Origin: Piezodorus guildinii
Taxonomy: Eukaryota > Arthropoda > Insecta > Hemiptera > Pentatomidae
Direction: 5' to 3'
Assembly (NCBI GenBank): GCA_023052935.1
Contig: CM041297.1
Span: forward strand, 110,227,563 to 110,291,562
Length of the DNA stretch: 64,000 nucleotides
Shown here: positions 47,205 to 58,547 of the stretch, one piece after another
Numbering within the stretch: position 1 is the stretch's first letter
How the letters are laid out: each line of letters starts with the position of its first letter
The notes under the pieces: model-generated
What the model was told of the DNA's origin: nothing
What the model saw: only the letters and a program-made list of their open reading frames with translations
The model's database searches: none
Program-made: the position numbers and the translations under genes

Positions 47205-47695
47205 CTCACACAAGGCTGAAACAACCAGAAACTGCACGCAGATACTGATTATTACAACACTTATTTGACAAACGTTAAAATGTTCCAATCTATTACAAAT
47301 AAATCATTTTGTTACCATTATCAGACCCATCTGGAATCGACCTTTGGTGTTCTACTGAACCATCTCATTCCTCCTGCATAAATCCTTACAATCAAAAATC
47401 CATCATGAAATATTTAAAAAAAAGGAGCATTTATTTTGTAACTAATAAAATCATCCATAGTCTCCTTAATTTCCAACATGTTGCAGACCTAGCTTGTAAT
47501 GTATTCCAACTCTTTAATCCCAAACAAACCTACTTGTTCATGGGTCTTCCTTACATATTTATGATAACCTTAGGCGACTGAAAAGAAGATGGCCTCGGGA
47601 CCTACTAAATGGGAAGTTTATGTTCATAAACTTTATTCACATTTACTTGCATTTATTTAGTACAGTTGTAAATTACAATAAATACAGAATAATAT
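47205..47695 (+). pseudogene. Jockey-clade LINE C-terminus (copy J3), heavily decayed
   Basis: Starts at the same point as J1 (CCTCACACAAGGCTGAAAC). Frameshifted pieces give QSKIHHEI-like and YFVTNKIIHSLLNFQHVADL stretches, then LKRRWPRDLL-like codons at 47575-47610. The UTR TACAGTTGTAAATTACAATA ends near 47690. Part of the UTR with the GTGCTACC phrase is deleted. Confidence 0.65.
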
Positions 47696-47757
47696 TTTTG
47701 GATAGTCCATCTACATCCTAATGTACAAAAGTAACTGCTGACATTCAGGACAATTAA

Positions 47758-48285
47758 AACCACAATTCTAGTCTGGACTGGCGTGCATATGTAAAGAAAA
47801 CTATTTACAAATCGTGGACTAAGGAGTGGAGAGGAAAAGCCGAAAAGTTGGGGGAAATTAAAGACAGCCCAGAGGCTTGGAAAACTTCTGAGCGAAGAAA
47901 ACGCCGTAAAGAAGTCGTCCTAGCCACACTACGCTGCGGCCATACCGCCATTACCCATACTTACCTCCTGAAGGGACTCTACCCTCCGACCTGCAGGACT
48001 TGCAAGAGTCCGCTGACAGTGGAGCACGTCATAATGGACAGCAAGGCATTTAGGAAAGCAAGAAGCAGCTGCAAGATTAGTAACAGGCTGAACGTTGCAC
48101 TTGGTGACAGTGTTAAAAGGTTATTCAAGTTTTTAAAAAATTGTGGAGTGTATAATCATATATAGTTTATTAACAATGTTAAATAGAAAAAACAAACAAA
48201 TGTTATATTGACCATATATTGTATGTAATATGCTAATGACCCTTAGTGGGTAGATGCATTTAAACAATAAATAAAAAATTAAAAC
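47758..48285 (+). pseudogene. I-clade LINE C-terminus and 3' UTR (copy I1)
   Basis: An open frame from 47758 to 48165 reads DWRAYVKKTIYKSWTKEW, RRKRRKEVVLATLRCGHTA, THTYLLKGLYPPTC, a zinc knuckle-like CRTCKSPLTVEHVI and KRLFKFLKNCGVYNHI. The order matches the region after RNase H in I-clade elements. The knuckle's fourth ligand position is Ser (in MDS) where I2 has Cys. The 3' UTR has ATGCTAATGACCCTTAGTGG and ends in AATAAATAAAAAATT. RT and RNase H are truncated away. Confidence 0.7.
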
Positions 48286-49713
48286 CATCTTTAGACTCCT
48301 TTGATTAACAGATTACATCAAGCAACTTTTTGGCCGGGAGTACATCTTTAAATAAAAAATTATGATTACTTCGTTTATTTATTGCGTCATTATTGCAGCT
48401 CAGAATATTTTAACAAGGTCAACATACTAAATATAGTTCAAAAATTTGAAATAGATGAGATACATTTCGACATAAACACTACGTGTGAAATTTTTCATTT
48501 ATAAGATTAATAATTGAGACAAATGATGCACAAAACAAACTAAATAATCAAAACGTTTTACGTGAAAATTAACTTAGTGCAGAAACGTTGTATAATGTAA
48601 GGTGTTAACTAGAAAAGTCTAAGGATGGCTTTAATCGTTCAGAATGTTAGCAAATATAAATTTATTTTAGATATTAATATAATTTATTCGAAATATATTT
48701 TTCAATTATTTAATTCATTTTTTACAAACAGGAATGATTTTTAACGTGCTTAAAATTCATTCAGATTAGCCTTGTAATGCCTCAGTTGTAAGACGAATTA
48801 TTTTTTTAGAATTTCAATTGTCGAATACTTTCAGTTTTCACGATTACAGACCTAATAAATTTTAGTATTTAAAATAAAGGACATCACTAATACTTCGGAA
48901 ACATTTAATTTGTACTTAATAATATCTAAAAAAAAAGCCAGCAATTGAGCAAATATTACAAATTAAAATAAAATATGTAATAAAATCTTTTTTTTCTTAG
49001 ACTCTGTTTTAATAAAATTCGTTCTTATTTCATAAACCATTTTACTGTATTATCAAATGATTACCAGGTATATCGTCATTTTATGCTTCGACATTTCCAA
49101 GTAAATACCGAATTTCTAAGCGTATTCCTGCATTGAATAATTCTTGTTAATATTAAAGACAATACATGAGGGTTTTATTCAAGTTTTTGGTTCCGTCACT
49201 TCTTAAGATATTTATAAAATGATTTATAAGTGCCATCTAACAGGAGAGGTTTAATGGGGCATTATCGTGGCCATCAGGCCGAGTGAATAGCCAAGTGACA
49301 TCTCAATGGAGATACGCATCGATTGTCCTCATATGGTTGGAGGGCTTTAGCTGTCAATGGCTCCATGGGCGATCAACCACTATTCGCTAAGTTTAGTTTA
49401 TCATTGTTATATATTAGGTAATAGTAGCGATTATAACAATTAAGCTTACGGTAGATAGAGACTGTTATGTATCAATCATATGAATTTTGAATAGTGACTT
49501 AGGTTAGATTATTTTATTTACGAACACAGAGCTACAGTGGTATTTAGTGTACTTTTCCGTCAACACATTATTTTTTTATCTCTTGTCTCATTTGCGCTAT
49601 TTTTTTAAACAGATTAAATATTTTTAAAATTCAATTGTTTTTCTAATTTTTATGGCGTTAACACCAAGCATATTCTAGTTTTAGTTGTGTTTTTGTTTTT
49701 TTTCATATTCTCC
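48286..49713. other. Intergenic, no gene recognised
   Basis: AT-rich, with a short GC-richer stretch near 49240-49390 that I cannot assign. Confidence 0.4.
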
Positions 49714-50664
49714 AAAAGACCTAGCCGGATGAGCATGTGATATCTGCCCTCGCGTGTATTAGAACCAAATTTATACTATTGAGTCACACCTATTAGAAAC
49801 AACCATACGCAAATTTTCGGTCCCTTAATCCTAATGGGAGGGGGGATCATTTGTAGCTGGGTGGTTAGCATAACAGCCTCCTATGCCAAAGGTCACGGGT
49901 TCAAACCCACAGGTGGTCCTTGGCTTTTTAATGGGAGTAAAAGTCAAAATTTTTGCTGAGAGCTGAAAAAATGCTGTTTTCTTTTTTCATTTTCACTATT
50001 GGGTATACTATAGAATAACTTGAAAAAAATATATATTGTGCAGGACCCTCCAATGAATTAAATTAGCAAAATATTGTTGGTGTACCAATTCAACATAATT
50101 TAAAAAAGAAATTTAAAAATAAAAATTTTGACTCACTTTTTCAAAATAAAAAAAATTTTTTTGAAACTCTTTAAGAAAACCATTAACATATATTTTTCGT
50201 GAAAGTCGGTTGATCCGTTTAGCAGAAAAAAATTCTTTTGTTTTTTATTTTTCACCATGAGGAATACTTGCGATAATATTGAAAGAAATATATGTTACGG
50301 AGGACCCTCCAATCAACTTAGAGTAGGGAAAAATTGGAAGTGTACCAAACCATCATAACCAGAAAATATTTTTTTGAAAAATTAAAAAAAAATATTTGAC
50401 CAATATTTTCGTGGAAAAAAATTTAAAAAAATATTTTTTGGAACCTATTTGTAAAATCCATCACATATATTTTTTTTCGTGAAAATCGGTTGAGCTGTTC
50501 AGGAGAAAACAATTTTTTTTTTCTTTTCCCCTCCATAACATCCCTCCCATTAGGATTAAGGGGCTAAACATTTGCGTAAGGTTGTTTCTCATAGGTGTGA
50601 ATCAAAAGTGTAAATTTGGTTCTGATATACGCGGGGGGCAGATTTCACATAGTTAGGCCCTTTA
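49714..50664. mobile_element. Long-TIR element (about 950 bp) with internal tandem units
   Basis: About 125 bp at the left edge (GCATGTGATATCTGCCCTCG, TTAGAACCAAATTTATACTA, CCTTAATCCTAATGGGAGG) are inverted at the right edge (50530-50664). Between are two diverged direct units starting GACCCTCCAAT at 50044 and 50303 (period 259), each ending GTCGGTTGATCCG or TCGGTTGAGCTG type sequence. There is no transposase frame, so it is non-autonomous. Superfamily not assigned. A SINE-A sits in the left TIR. Confidence 0.75.
49852..49955 (+). mobile_element. SINE-A copy 4, head only
   Basis: TTTGTAGCTGGGTGGTTAGC, CAGCCTCCTATGCCAAAGGT and GGGTTCAAACCC: the best A and B boxes of the family. The body stops after TTAATGGGAGTAAAAG, so this copy is 3'-truncated or was broken later. 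Confidence 0.75.
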
Positions 50665-50789
50665 TCACAAAAAATACAAACGCATAGGAATAAGTAAGCG
50701 AGAATTTCCTTCTATTACATCAAGGTATTTTAAGATAAGATAGAATAACGCGCTATATGCACTTTTCAATTTGGGCTTCTTAGCCTATT

Positions 50790-51480
50790 TTAACACAATA
50801 CATGACGTGGAAGAACCATTATACTAGAGTATAGAGGCGTTATGACTTCAAACTTCAGAGGTAAGAACTTTTCTGGAAAGAGAGCAATGCCCCAGCCACT
50901 AGGCCTGGATGGTGGGGTCACATCGTTGAAGAGTGGGATACTACAGGCCTTCAGTCCATCAAAAAAAAATTTGATTCTGGTATTCTGGAACTGTTGGTAG
51001 CTGGAATTCTCGGCGGATGGTGTCACTCTTCGCCCTCTGAAGATTGGTTCATCTTTACCTAGCATCTTCTTGAGGTTTCTTTTCATATTTTATGTCTGGA
51101 AATAGTAATAATAAAGTGGATAGTCCTCTAAAATGTGGCTGATGGTCAGTTGCACGTAGCAGTTTAGAAGTGTTTTATTTTCGATGAGGTCAGTCACGTG
51201 TGGCCTATTCTTAATCGAGTAATGACAACTCCTTGTCTTATGTTTGCACTTTTCCACTGTAGTACTTCATTTTTAATACTTCTAAACGTAGCCCTTCGGT
51301 ATTTTCCCAAAGATGGGCACATGTGATTGTTGCTCGGTGTTTAAGATATATCATTTGGTACATATATCATCTTTAGAGAATATTGGGCTTATTTCTGTAG
51401 TGGTTAATGCCTCTTTGGATCATTCGGCTGCTTGTACAATACACAATAAAATAGATTCAGAGCTACAGTAATAGCAACGC
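50790..51480 (-). pseudogene. I-clade LINE C-terminus (copy I3), decayed
   Basis: On the minus strand VVITRLRIGHT (about 51240-51200) is followed, through stops and frameshifts, by LTISHILEDYPLYY and NMKRNLKKMLGKDEPIF. These align with VVIARLRIGHCRLTH and LTVSHIFEECPRY of I2. The open part is 51086-50790. Upstream to about 51480 only weak traces remain. Confidence 0.5.
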
Positions 51481-51837
51481 ATCAATCATATGATGAAGTA
51501 TCCTCTATGAAATATCTTTCCACGTGAGCGAATCCATGTCGTCTCGGCCTGAGCTATCTTTTGTACATAACCCTATGCCCCGCTCGTATGATTTTATTAT
51601 TTATTTTTAAATATTTTTTATTATCTTATTATATGTGAAATCGTGGTAGTAAGGAATGTAAAAAAAACTAAGACAGAATTTGATAACGAAAAGTGAAAGG
51701 AGTGAAAGAGAAAGTACAAAAACTATAAGTAGAAGTTAATGAAGATTAATGCGAAACCATAAATCATAGCAATTTTGTAATATGTTATTTTTAATTTAAA
51801 TTCATTTAAAAAAAAATCCTAATAAATGCCACAAAAT
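51481..51837. other. Intergenic, no gene recognised
   Basis: AT-rich spacer between I3 and J4. Confidence 0.4.
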
Positions 51838-52460
51838 AACCTCCACTCTACGTCGTAAACCTATGACCTCCTGCCCCACCGTGTCCTTTAACAATATTTC
51901 ACTTACTCCTGTTGAACAGATCCGTTACGAAAAACGCCAAACATGGAAACTCATACTAGGCTAAAACTGCTCATAGATGCCAATAACTAAAACAATTTCT
52001 CGACAAACGCTCACTACAAAAAAAAAAAATCATTTATATAACCATTATCAAACATATCTGGACCTTTATCATTGAGCTATGGGTTCCACTAGGCCATCAA
52101 ACACCTCCCGTATCCAAACCTTGCAATCGAAAATCCATCGAAAAATCCCCGATGGTCCTTACTCTGCAAGTAATAAACTCATCTAAAGAGACCTATCCTA
52201 TTAGTCATACATAGCCCGAAATAGATAGACCTCCTTCAATTCCAAACTACCTGCCCACACAAACACACTGGTCCGTAACCTCTTATCAACATCTATTCCG
52301 GATATTCCTCCGAGGCAGCTGAAAAGACGGTAGCCTCAAGACCTGCTAGTAAAATGAGACCGCTAGGTAGATTCTTTACAAGACTTCTTCAAGCTAATAT
52401 TTACTGTATCGTAAATTTATTTTTATGTACAGTTCTAAAAATCAATAAAATAAAATGAAA
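51838..52460 (+). pseudogene. Jockey-clade LINE C-terminus (copy J4), decayed
   Basis: Pieces in several frames read RRKPMTSCPTVSFNNISLTP, then IYITIIKHIWTFIIELW, NPLQSK-like codons and LKRR at 52318. It extends further upstream than J1 and includes the segment before KPHTRLK-type sequence. The UTR ends TACAGTTCTAAAAATCAATA near 52445. Confidence 0.65.
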
Positions 52461-52485
52461 ACCTTTCCTTTTAAATTAATAGAAT

Positions 52486-52625
52486 ATTTTTTTAAACATA
52501 TTTATTGATATCTACATCTGTATAAAAAAAAAATACTTCTAGTAAATGTGATGTTAATATATAAAAATGTCATGAATTGCATCTAGAGACACTACTCAGT
52601 GGCAGAACTCTACTATTTTAATGAT
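52486..52625 (-). mobile_element. Jockey-type 3' UTR (copy J6), tail to tail with J4
   Basis: On the minus strand AGTGTCTCTAGATGCAATTC, CATCACATTTACTAGAAGTA and TAGATATCAATAAATATGTT match J2's UTR closely. Its 3' end faces the 3' end of J4 about 25 bp away. Confidence 0.7.
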
Positions 52626-52674
52626 AAGAGAATATTTAAAACATATTTGTCAATTTACTTTAAGCTTATTAAAT

Positions 52675-53085
52675 TTATTGCAACAGAGTCAATGGTGTAT
52701 GCTGCTCGCACAAGTGTGTTCTTTTGACATAATAGCACACAGCAGATAATAAGTATAATATACAAAAGAATATGGCCATGACATGACGATAAAAAATTTT
52801 ATTCCCCAGCAATGCTAAATTACCTTTCCTTTTCGTTGACCCCGATTCACTAACCGACCCTCCATCGACACAACTGAACAAATTACAGCCAAAATAAAAA
52901 AGGGCTAGGGCCCTGTTACCTTGGATAAGGTTCCTCAAAGAGCTCATACAAATGGAGCTATAAGGCCCCAAATGATTGGGTTCTCCTCCAAAAGGATCTC
53001 GATAAATGGAATTTACTGGGAAACCTTCAGCTGTAACCTTGATTATATGAATCCATTTGCGTGAAACAACTTATTTTTATGAATG
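52675..53085 (-). CDS. Unidentified open frame, possible host exon
   Basis: About 137 codons open on the minus strand between repeats. The first part reads VTAEGFPVNSIYRDPFGGEP, NHLGPYSSICMSSLRN, LIQG, then NRALALFYFGCNLFSC. A hydrophobic stretch FFCILYLLSAVCYYV follows. The composition of the first half looks protein-like, and ATCCAAGGTAAC offers a splice donor after LIQ. I do not recognise the protein. No Kozak-supported start is visible, and it could be chance. Confidence 0.22.
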
Positions 53086-53229
53086 AGTTATGTATCAACA
53101 ATAAAATATATAATAATATAATATTAAAACCTTTCAATAATTGAAAATCGAAGTTCGATAATTGAACCTCTCAGCTTGAATAATTTATGAATTCATGTTC
53201 TATAATATTGAAATATAACTCCATATATT

Positions 53230-54005
53230 CAACTCTATCCTTCAATAATCATATTTCCGAAATCTCCCGTCGTACCTTTTCAACCTTAAAGCGACTGTAT
53301 TCCCTATTCCCGCTTGAAACCCGAAAACTCCTCGTTACCTCTCTAATATTTCCCCATTTTGACTATTGCTGTACGATATACGATGGTGTTTCTGGGGATC
53401 TCGAGGTAAAAATTAAACGTTTAATTAATTACTTTGTCCGATTCATCTTCGGGGTCCCTAGGTACGCCTCCGTATCCCAATTTTATGGCGGGTTGAAGTG
53501 GCTTTACCCTTCTAATCGTCGCAAGTATTTCCTTGCGTCATTCCTTTACCAAGCTATCCATTCCCGCCGTCCATCATACATTTTTGACTTTCTACAATTT
53601 AAATCCTCTGTCCATCCTCGTTGTACACGCTCCAGGCCTTCAGATTTATACAGTACGGCCCACCGAACAGCACATTTCGACAGACCCTTTCTCATTCGAT
53701 CGACAATCCTATGGAATTTCATTCCTCCTTCCATCCGTCACTCCAATTCTCTCTCTACCTTCAAATCCCGCATATTTAATCATTTAATGAATATCCAGAC
53801 TCAATAAAATTGTAAATAAGCTTTTTTATTTTATTTTTGTTGTTGTTTTCTTATCAATTGAATATGCATATTTTATATAAGGAATTATTAACTTGTTTAT
53901 ATGTACTTAATATGTTCTAAGGCTCCAAAGCACTTTTTGTACATTCTGTATATTTTTATTCTAAAGGGACACGTCCCAAGATAATAAAAATTTTATTTAT
54001 TATTT
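53230..54005 (+). pseudogene. CR1/L2-like LINE C-terminus and 3' end (copy C7)
   Basis: An open frame to 53807 reads LSFNNHISEISRRTFSTLKR, ETRKLLVTSLIFPHFDYCC, KRLINYFVRFIFGVPRYA, SRRPSYIFDFLQFKSSVH and DLYSTAHRTAHFDRPFL. It is colinear with C3 downstream of the C3 frameshift, and it keeps the codons that C3 has lost there. The 3' end has the hairpin GGGACACGTCCC (53966-53977), AATAAAAATT and ATTT-type repeats. RT palm missing. Confidence 0.75.
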
Positions 54006-54404
54006 ATTATATTGGAAATTATTTTTATCAGTAGACGATTCAGGTTTCTAATTCGAACATACCGTTCCTATCATTTCCAACTATCAGATTTTCAGATTCG
54101 TTAATTTACTCTTGCATTGCGGACGATACGGCATGTGGCAAATTGTCGAAACTCTAGCCTAGTACTTCCCAACAAAAAAAATTTCGCGGCCCCCTTCATG
54201 CAATCATTTCAATGGTAAGGACCCCCTTCCTAAATATTAGATATATATTTTGATTTTAAGAGGGCTACACCGTATTACGTACATTGCGTGCAGAATACCT
54301 CAACCTATATAAATGGCCTAGGTGGGGAAATGGAAATGAAGAAAAAGAGCATTAATGTTGAACCTGGCAGATGATGCTAAAAATTTGTTTAGCGGGTTGA
54401 AATT

Positions 54405-54595
54405 CCTTCAATGTACCGTCCCTCAGAAGGAAAGTAAAATGGTGATCCAGAGCATGTGATATGTCTGGAACTAGTTAACGTTACCCAGCCTAACAAAACC
54501 TGTATTAGCAAAATTTAACGCTTCCACTTTAATATCGTCTCTTCGGCACAGTTTCCAAAAAAGAACGTTAAAGAGACAAAAGCAACATAAAATTT
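54405..54595 (+). mobile_element. SINE-A copy 5, decayed and headless
   Basis: CCGTCCCTCAGAAGGAAAGT, AAAATGGTGATCCAGAGC, CCTAACAAAACCTGTATTAG and TAATATCGTCTCTTCGGC follow the SINE-A body order with many substitutions. Confidence 0.6.
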
Positions 54596-54806
54596 AAAAC
54601 ATGAAGGTATTGATCAAATCCAAATCCTCATAAAGAAATCAAATATTGTTATTTCGAATATTAGAAAAGAGACAATTTTAAGGTTGTGATTGTAAAACAT
54701 GGCGATAAACACAAGCATTTATATAAATTAGAATGTTTAATTTGTAGAGCGTGTAATATTTATTAAAAGCCAAGGCTTCACAAATATTTTACATTAAGAT
54801 ATTTAA

Positions 54807-55540
54807 AATAAGTCCAGTCATTCCGGAATATCAGGGAATGAGGAAGTCGACAGAGCAGCAACAGAGGCACATTCACTAGAAGAAATAACGCCCCCTTTTA
54901 TTTCATCATCTGAGCTGTTTCAGCCAATAAACGCTAAGATCATAGATGAATGGCAACAGTCTTGGACCGCTCTTGAAAACAACAAATTGAAAAATGTCAA
55001 ACCGACCATCAGCTGCTGGGTCTCATCGTCAAGAAAGTGCAGGCGTGAGGAGGTAGTTATCGCCCGCCTGAGGATAGGACACTGCCGTCTCACTCATGAG
55101 CACCTCATGGCACGAAGGGATCCACCTCGATGTCAACTGTGTAAAGTGGCTCTCACAGTAAGTCATATTTTTGAAGAGTGTCCTCGTTACAGTAGGGAAT
55201 TTGTAAAATGTTGCGTAGCACGTAAAGTCTCGGAGGCATTGAGCGATAGTGATCGGGCCGTCGATAGTGTCATTCAATTGTTGAAGAACATTCGTTTATA
55301 TCATCTCATTTAACACATTCAGGCTATTTTACGCAATTTTTGATTTTTACTCACAATTTTTATTTATTTATCTTATTTTTCTTTATTATTATTTTTTATT
55401 TATTTATTATAGTTTTTTTTCTCTTCATCATAGGTAAGTTAATCGTCTTCTGAAGATGTTTTGGGCAATAATAACCACACGCAGTTTTTTGCCCTTAAAA
55501 CCAAAACAACAACAACAACAAATAAGTCCACAATGACATC
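54807..55540 (+). pseudogene. I-clade LINE: RNase H end and C-terminal knuckle (copy I2)
   Basis: The frame from 54807 to 55313 begins in the RNase H domain (SHSGISGNEEVDRAATEAHS, with the conserved His and last Asp). It continues with IIDEWQQSWTALENN, RREEVVIARLRIGHCRLTHE and the knuckle CQLCKVALTVSHIFEEC (C-x2-C-x7-H-x4-C), ending SVIQLLKNIRLYHLI. The UTR closes with a (CAA)n-type tail near 55508-55530. The element is 5'-truncated inside RNase H, and the remaining frame is intact. Confidence 0.75.
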
Positions 55541-55585
55541 CCGCGGACCCCTAGGGGTCTGCGGACCACCAGTTGGGAACCATTG

Positions 55586-56501
55586 CCCCTTTAGAATTCC
55601 CGTTAATGCATCAAATAAAGTATGGAATATGACCAATTTTAATTATATAGTACTTCATTTTACTTGCTTTGTTTTGCTTTCTTGAAAAGTGTCAATTTTC
55701 ATATTCGATACTTGGAATATCGTAGGGACAATATTTTTGGATAATAAAAGCAAATTTTATTAAATGACTTTTTGAAATTTGTGGTAGAACTGATCGAATA
55801 TACTGAAAGAAGAATACACTGTTAATCAAACCACACGTGAACCCTGGATAGCCAAAAGGGACTAACTAAAAACTATGCTAGAGACTAACTAAGGGCACAA
55901 AAACTACATCATAATAATGTTGAAGGCTTCCATTCTCCCCACTACCAGTGATAACTGTATAAATAAACCAATTACTAGGATAAATCCTTAATTTAAACAA
56001 ATTTGAAGGCAGCTAGGAAATTGGGCAATTAGAGAGAATCTGTAGAGCGGATGGTGCGGTTTAGGGCCGGGAGTAAAGGATTGCCAACGAGAGTAAACCA
56101 ATTTGTGTCTGGGCGCCTGCGATAATCTTCCGTGATGGAAGGATTAGCTGATTGCCCCTAATGGAGTCACCATTTTTGGGAACAAATTTTAGGGGTGGAA
56201 GGTGGGGTCGTAGAAGTTGGGAATCACCATGCAGGAACTCACTCGTTTCTCAACACATTTAGCAAACGTTAGTTACATACAAATGTATTCCATTCTCCTT
56301 CATCACTAATGATAGTATTTTAGCACTAGCCAAGCTCTCTGTATATAGTAGTTTAGTCCATTTAACCGATTTATTTTACCAATAAATTTTTTTAAAAGTT
56401 CGTCGTGCGGAAAAGTTCTTTATCCGACCTTAAAAGGTGTATTTCCATTGAAAACTGGACTTCAAAAATGTATACAAACGCAATAACTTCCCTTACCATA
56501 A

Positions 56502-56570
<69 letters not shown>

Positions 56571-57410
56571 GGTGAAGGTAATATATAAGGTAATACATTA
56601 ATTTAACATTTAAAAACCTGAAATTTAACAATATAAAAAAATAAAAAAAATCAGTTACGTTGATGACATACAAACAAAGGTATAAGGCGGTTCAATCCCC
56701 TAAAAATAGTACAATGATATTTATAGGACGAATGCACCGAACATTTGTCAGCCCTTACTACTCTTTCCAAAATAAAGTAGAAAAGTACAGTTAAAAGTTA
56801 TGAAGACATACTGAATAATATACGTTAGGCGAGGGCGTTAAGTTTACCGGAGTCCGAAAACATCAATAATTCAAAGAAACTCCTACGACATGAAGTTCCT
56901 TATTTATAAACCCATGGGAGCATCCATAAGAACCGCCTCAACCTGTCCAAGAAACCTCTCATGAAGATTTTCTTCTCGAGGTTATAAATATTAAGGCAAG
57001 AGAACAAAAAACATTACACGTGTCCTAAGAAAACAATATCGACAGATTGAGTCCTGGAAGGGATACTGCGCGCCCTGGTTTTTCTTATCTCCCGCAGATC
57101 GATCTCATGTATAATGGATTACACCTTTTGTCAGCTTCATAAGCCTCCTCCATCTCGGAATATCTCCATTAAATGTGAGGTTGGGTTGGCGGGGTTAAAA
57201 CATTATTGTTCGTGCCACTTAGGAGTTTATGGCACCTGAAATGAAGGGTATACAGGTTCCTCGGGTGTAAAGTTAAAACAAAGTATTATCGTAGCCTCTG
57301 TTACCGATGGCACTACAATGAAAAACAAAAATTATTCGGTGACGAATAAATACATCACTTATTTAGACACATTTAAAATATTGTCGAGGATGTATGGTCG
57401 ACTGTTTAAA
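55586..57410. other. Intergenic; (AT)n at 56508-56567
   Basis: No gene seen. The perfect AT microsatellite of about 60 bp is the only clear feature; the patches 56040-56240 and 57040-57290 are GC-richer but unassigned. Confidence 0.4.
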
Positions 57411-58010
57411 TCATCATAGGTAAAAATAATCGGGAGCTAGTCTTGTGAAAAATACGTTTCGGCCATCATCAGGGCCGCAAACATCAGAACAACAAAAGAG
57501 ATACATATTAATACAATATGACAATGAAAAATTATGAATGTAGTGACAATGAAATGAAAAATATTACAGAAATATAAATACTAAAAATGTAAATAATAAG
57601 ATGATATTAAATATTACGGTATGGAATCAAATTTAGAAGTAAATAGAGAGGTAAATAAATATACACATAAACGTACCATCCGTGAGCTATGACAAGCATA
57701 AACTGAGGAAAAACCGAAAGACAACAATAGGTGGTATGGAGGGAGTTGATTTAAAAATCCTTAAAGGTTTTTTATTTGAATATAAAAACTACAGATTACC
57801 TTAAGAGTTATTTAAAAACTTTACGCAAAACAAACGATTTGATTGTCACTACAGTTATAATTTTCCATTGTCATATTGCATTGATATGTATTTCTTTGGT
57901 TATTCTGATTTTTGCAGCCCTGATGATAGCTCACATGTTTGATCCGAAACGGCGGCAAAATTTAAATATTTCACACAACTGATTCCCCATCATTTCTACC
58001 TATGATTTAC
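57411..58010. mobile_element. 600-bp foldback element with CTGATGA-hairpin-GAAACG in both arms
   Basis: Arms of about 140-165 bp are inverted: ATCATAGGTAAAAATAATCG at the left, CATTTCTACCTATGATTTA at the right. Inner parts such as ACAATATGACAATGAAAAAT pair with ATTTTCCATTGTCATATTGC. Left motif (minus): CTGATGA at 57472-57466, GAAACG to 57455. Right motif (plus): CTGATGA 57920-57926, GAAACG from 57946. The unique centre has no long frame. Confidence 0.8.
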
Positions 58011-58547
58011 AATATTACTTTTTGGTATCATGGTATCATCCATCATCACCTGTTAGTTGAGTTAAGGTTTTACCTAATTTAATTTCTTTATTTTATTTTT
58101 ATTCTCAATATTTTATCGTGACTTATCGTTTTACTTATTTTTTGTTTTGTTTTGCTTTGATACTCCTTGTAATTTAGGTGCGCATACTTACATTTTTTTT
58201 TTTTTTTTTTTTAGAATTGTGCTGCAAATGAGCACTATTAACCTAGCGCTATATAATATCTTTGGCGGTCGTGAAAAACTGGATAACTCAAGTTGTATCA
58301 AAACTGAGTTAGCTTCACGTATCAGACCGTCGTGTTAAATTGGTTAAAAAATTTCTTGGTGGAAGAAATTTCAGGTGGAAAGAAAGCTGAATGTTATAAC
58401 TCAATTTTAGGTATTACGTAAAGTTTATGTCGCTCGCCTGTAAAATGAAAGATTTTGACTTAACCATTTATTCACGACCGCCACAGATATAATATAATAT
58501 ACATATTTTTTTCTCATCATTGTCGTAATTGTTCTTTTGTTTGAATA
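58011..58547. other. Intergenic; T-run near 58190
   Basis: No gene recognised. Confidence 0.4.

Larger units (their letters stand above)
54160..55585. mobile_element. Decayed hAT-like DNA transposon shell with nested elements
   Basis: The left end TAGTACTTCCCAAC then TTCGCGGCCCCCTT, and the right end GGTCTGCGGACCACC then AGTTGGGAACCATTG, form an imperfect inverted pair (10 of 14 terminal bases) of the hAT CAGTGGTTCCCAA type. The interior is filled by a SINE-A remnant and an I-clade fragment. No transposase is visible, and the flanking 8-mers do not match. Confidence 0.5.
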
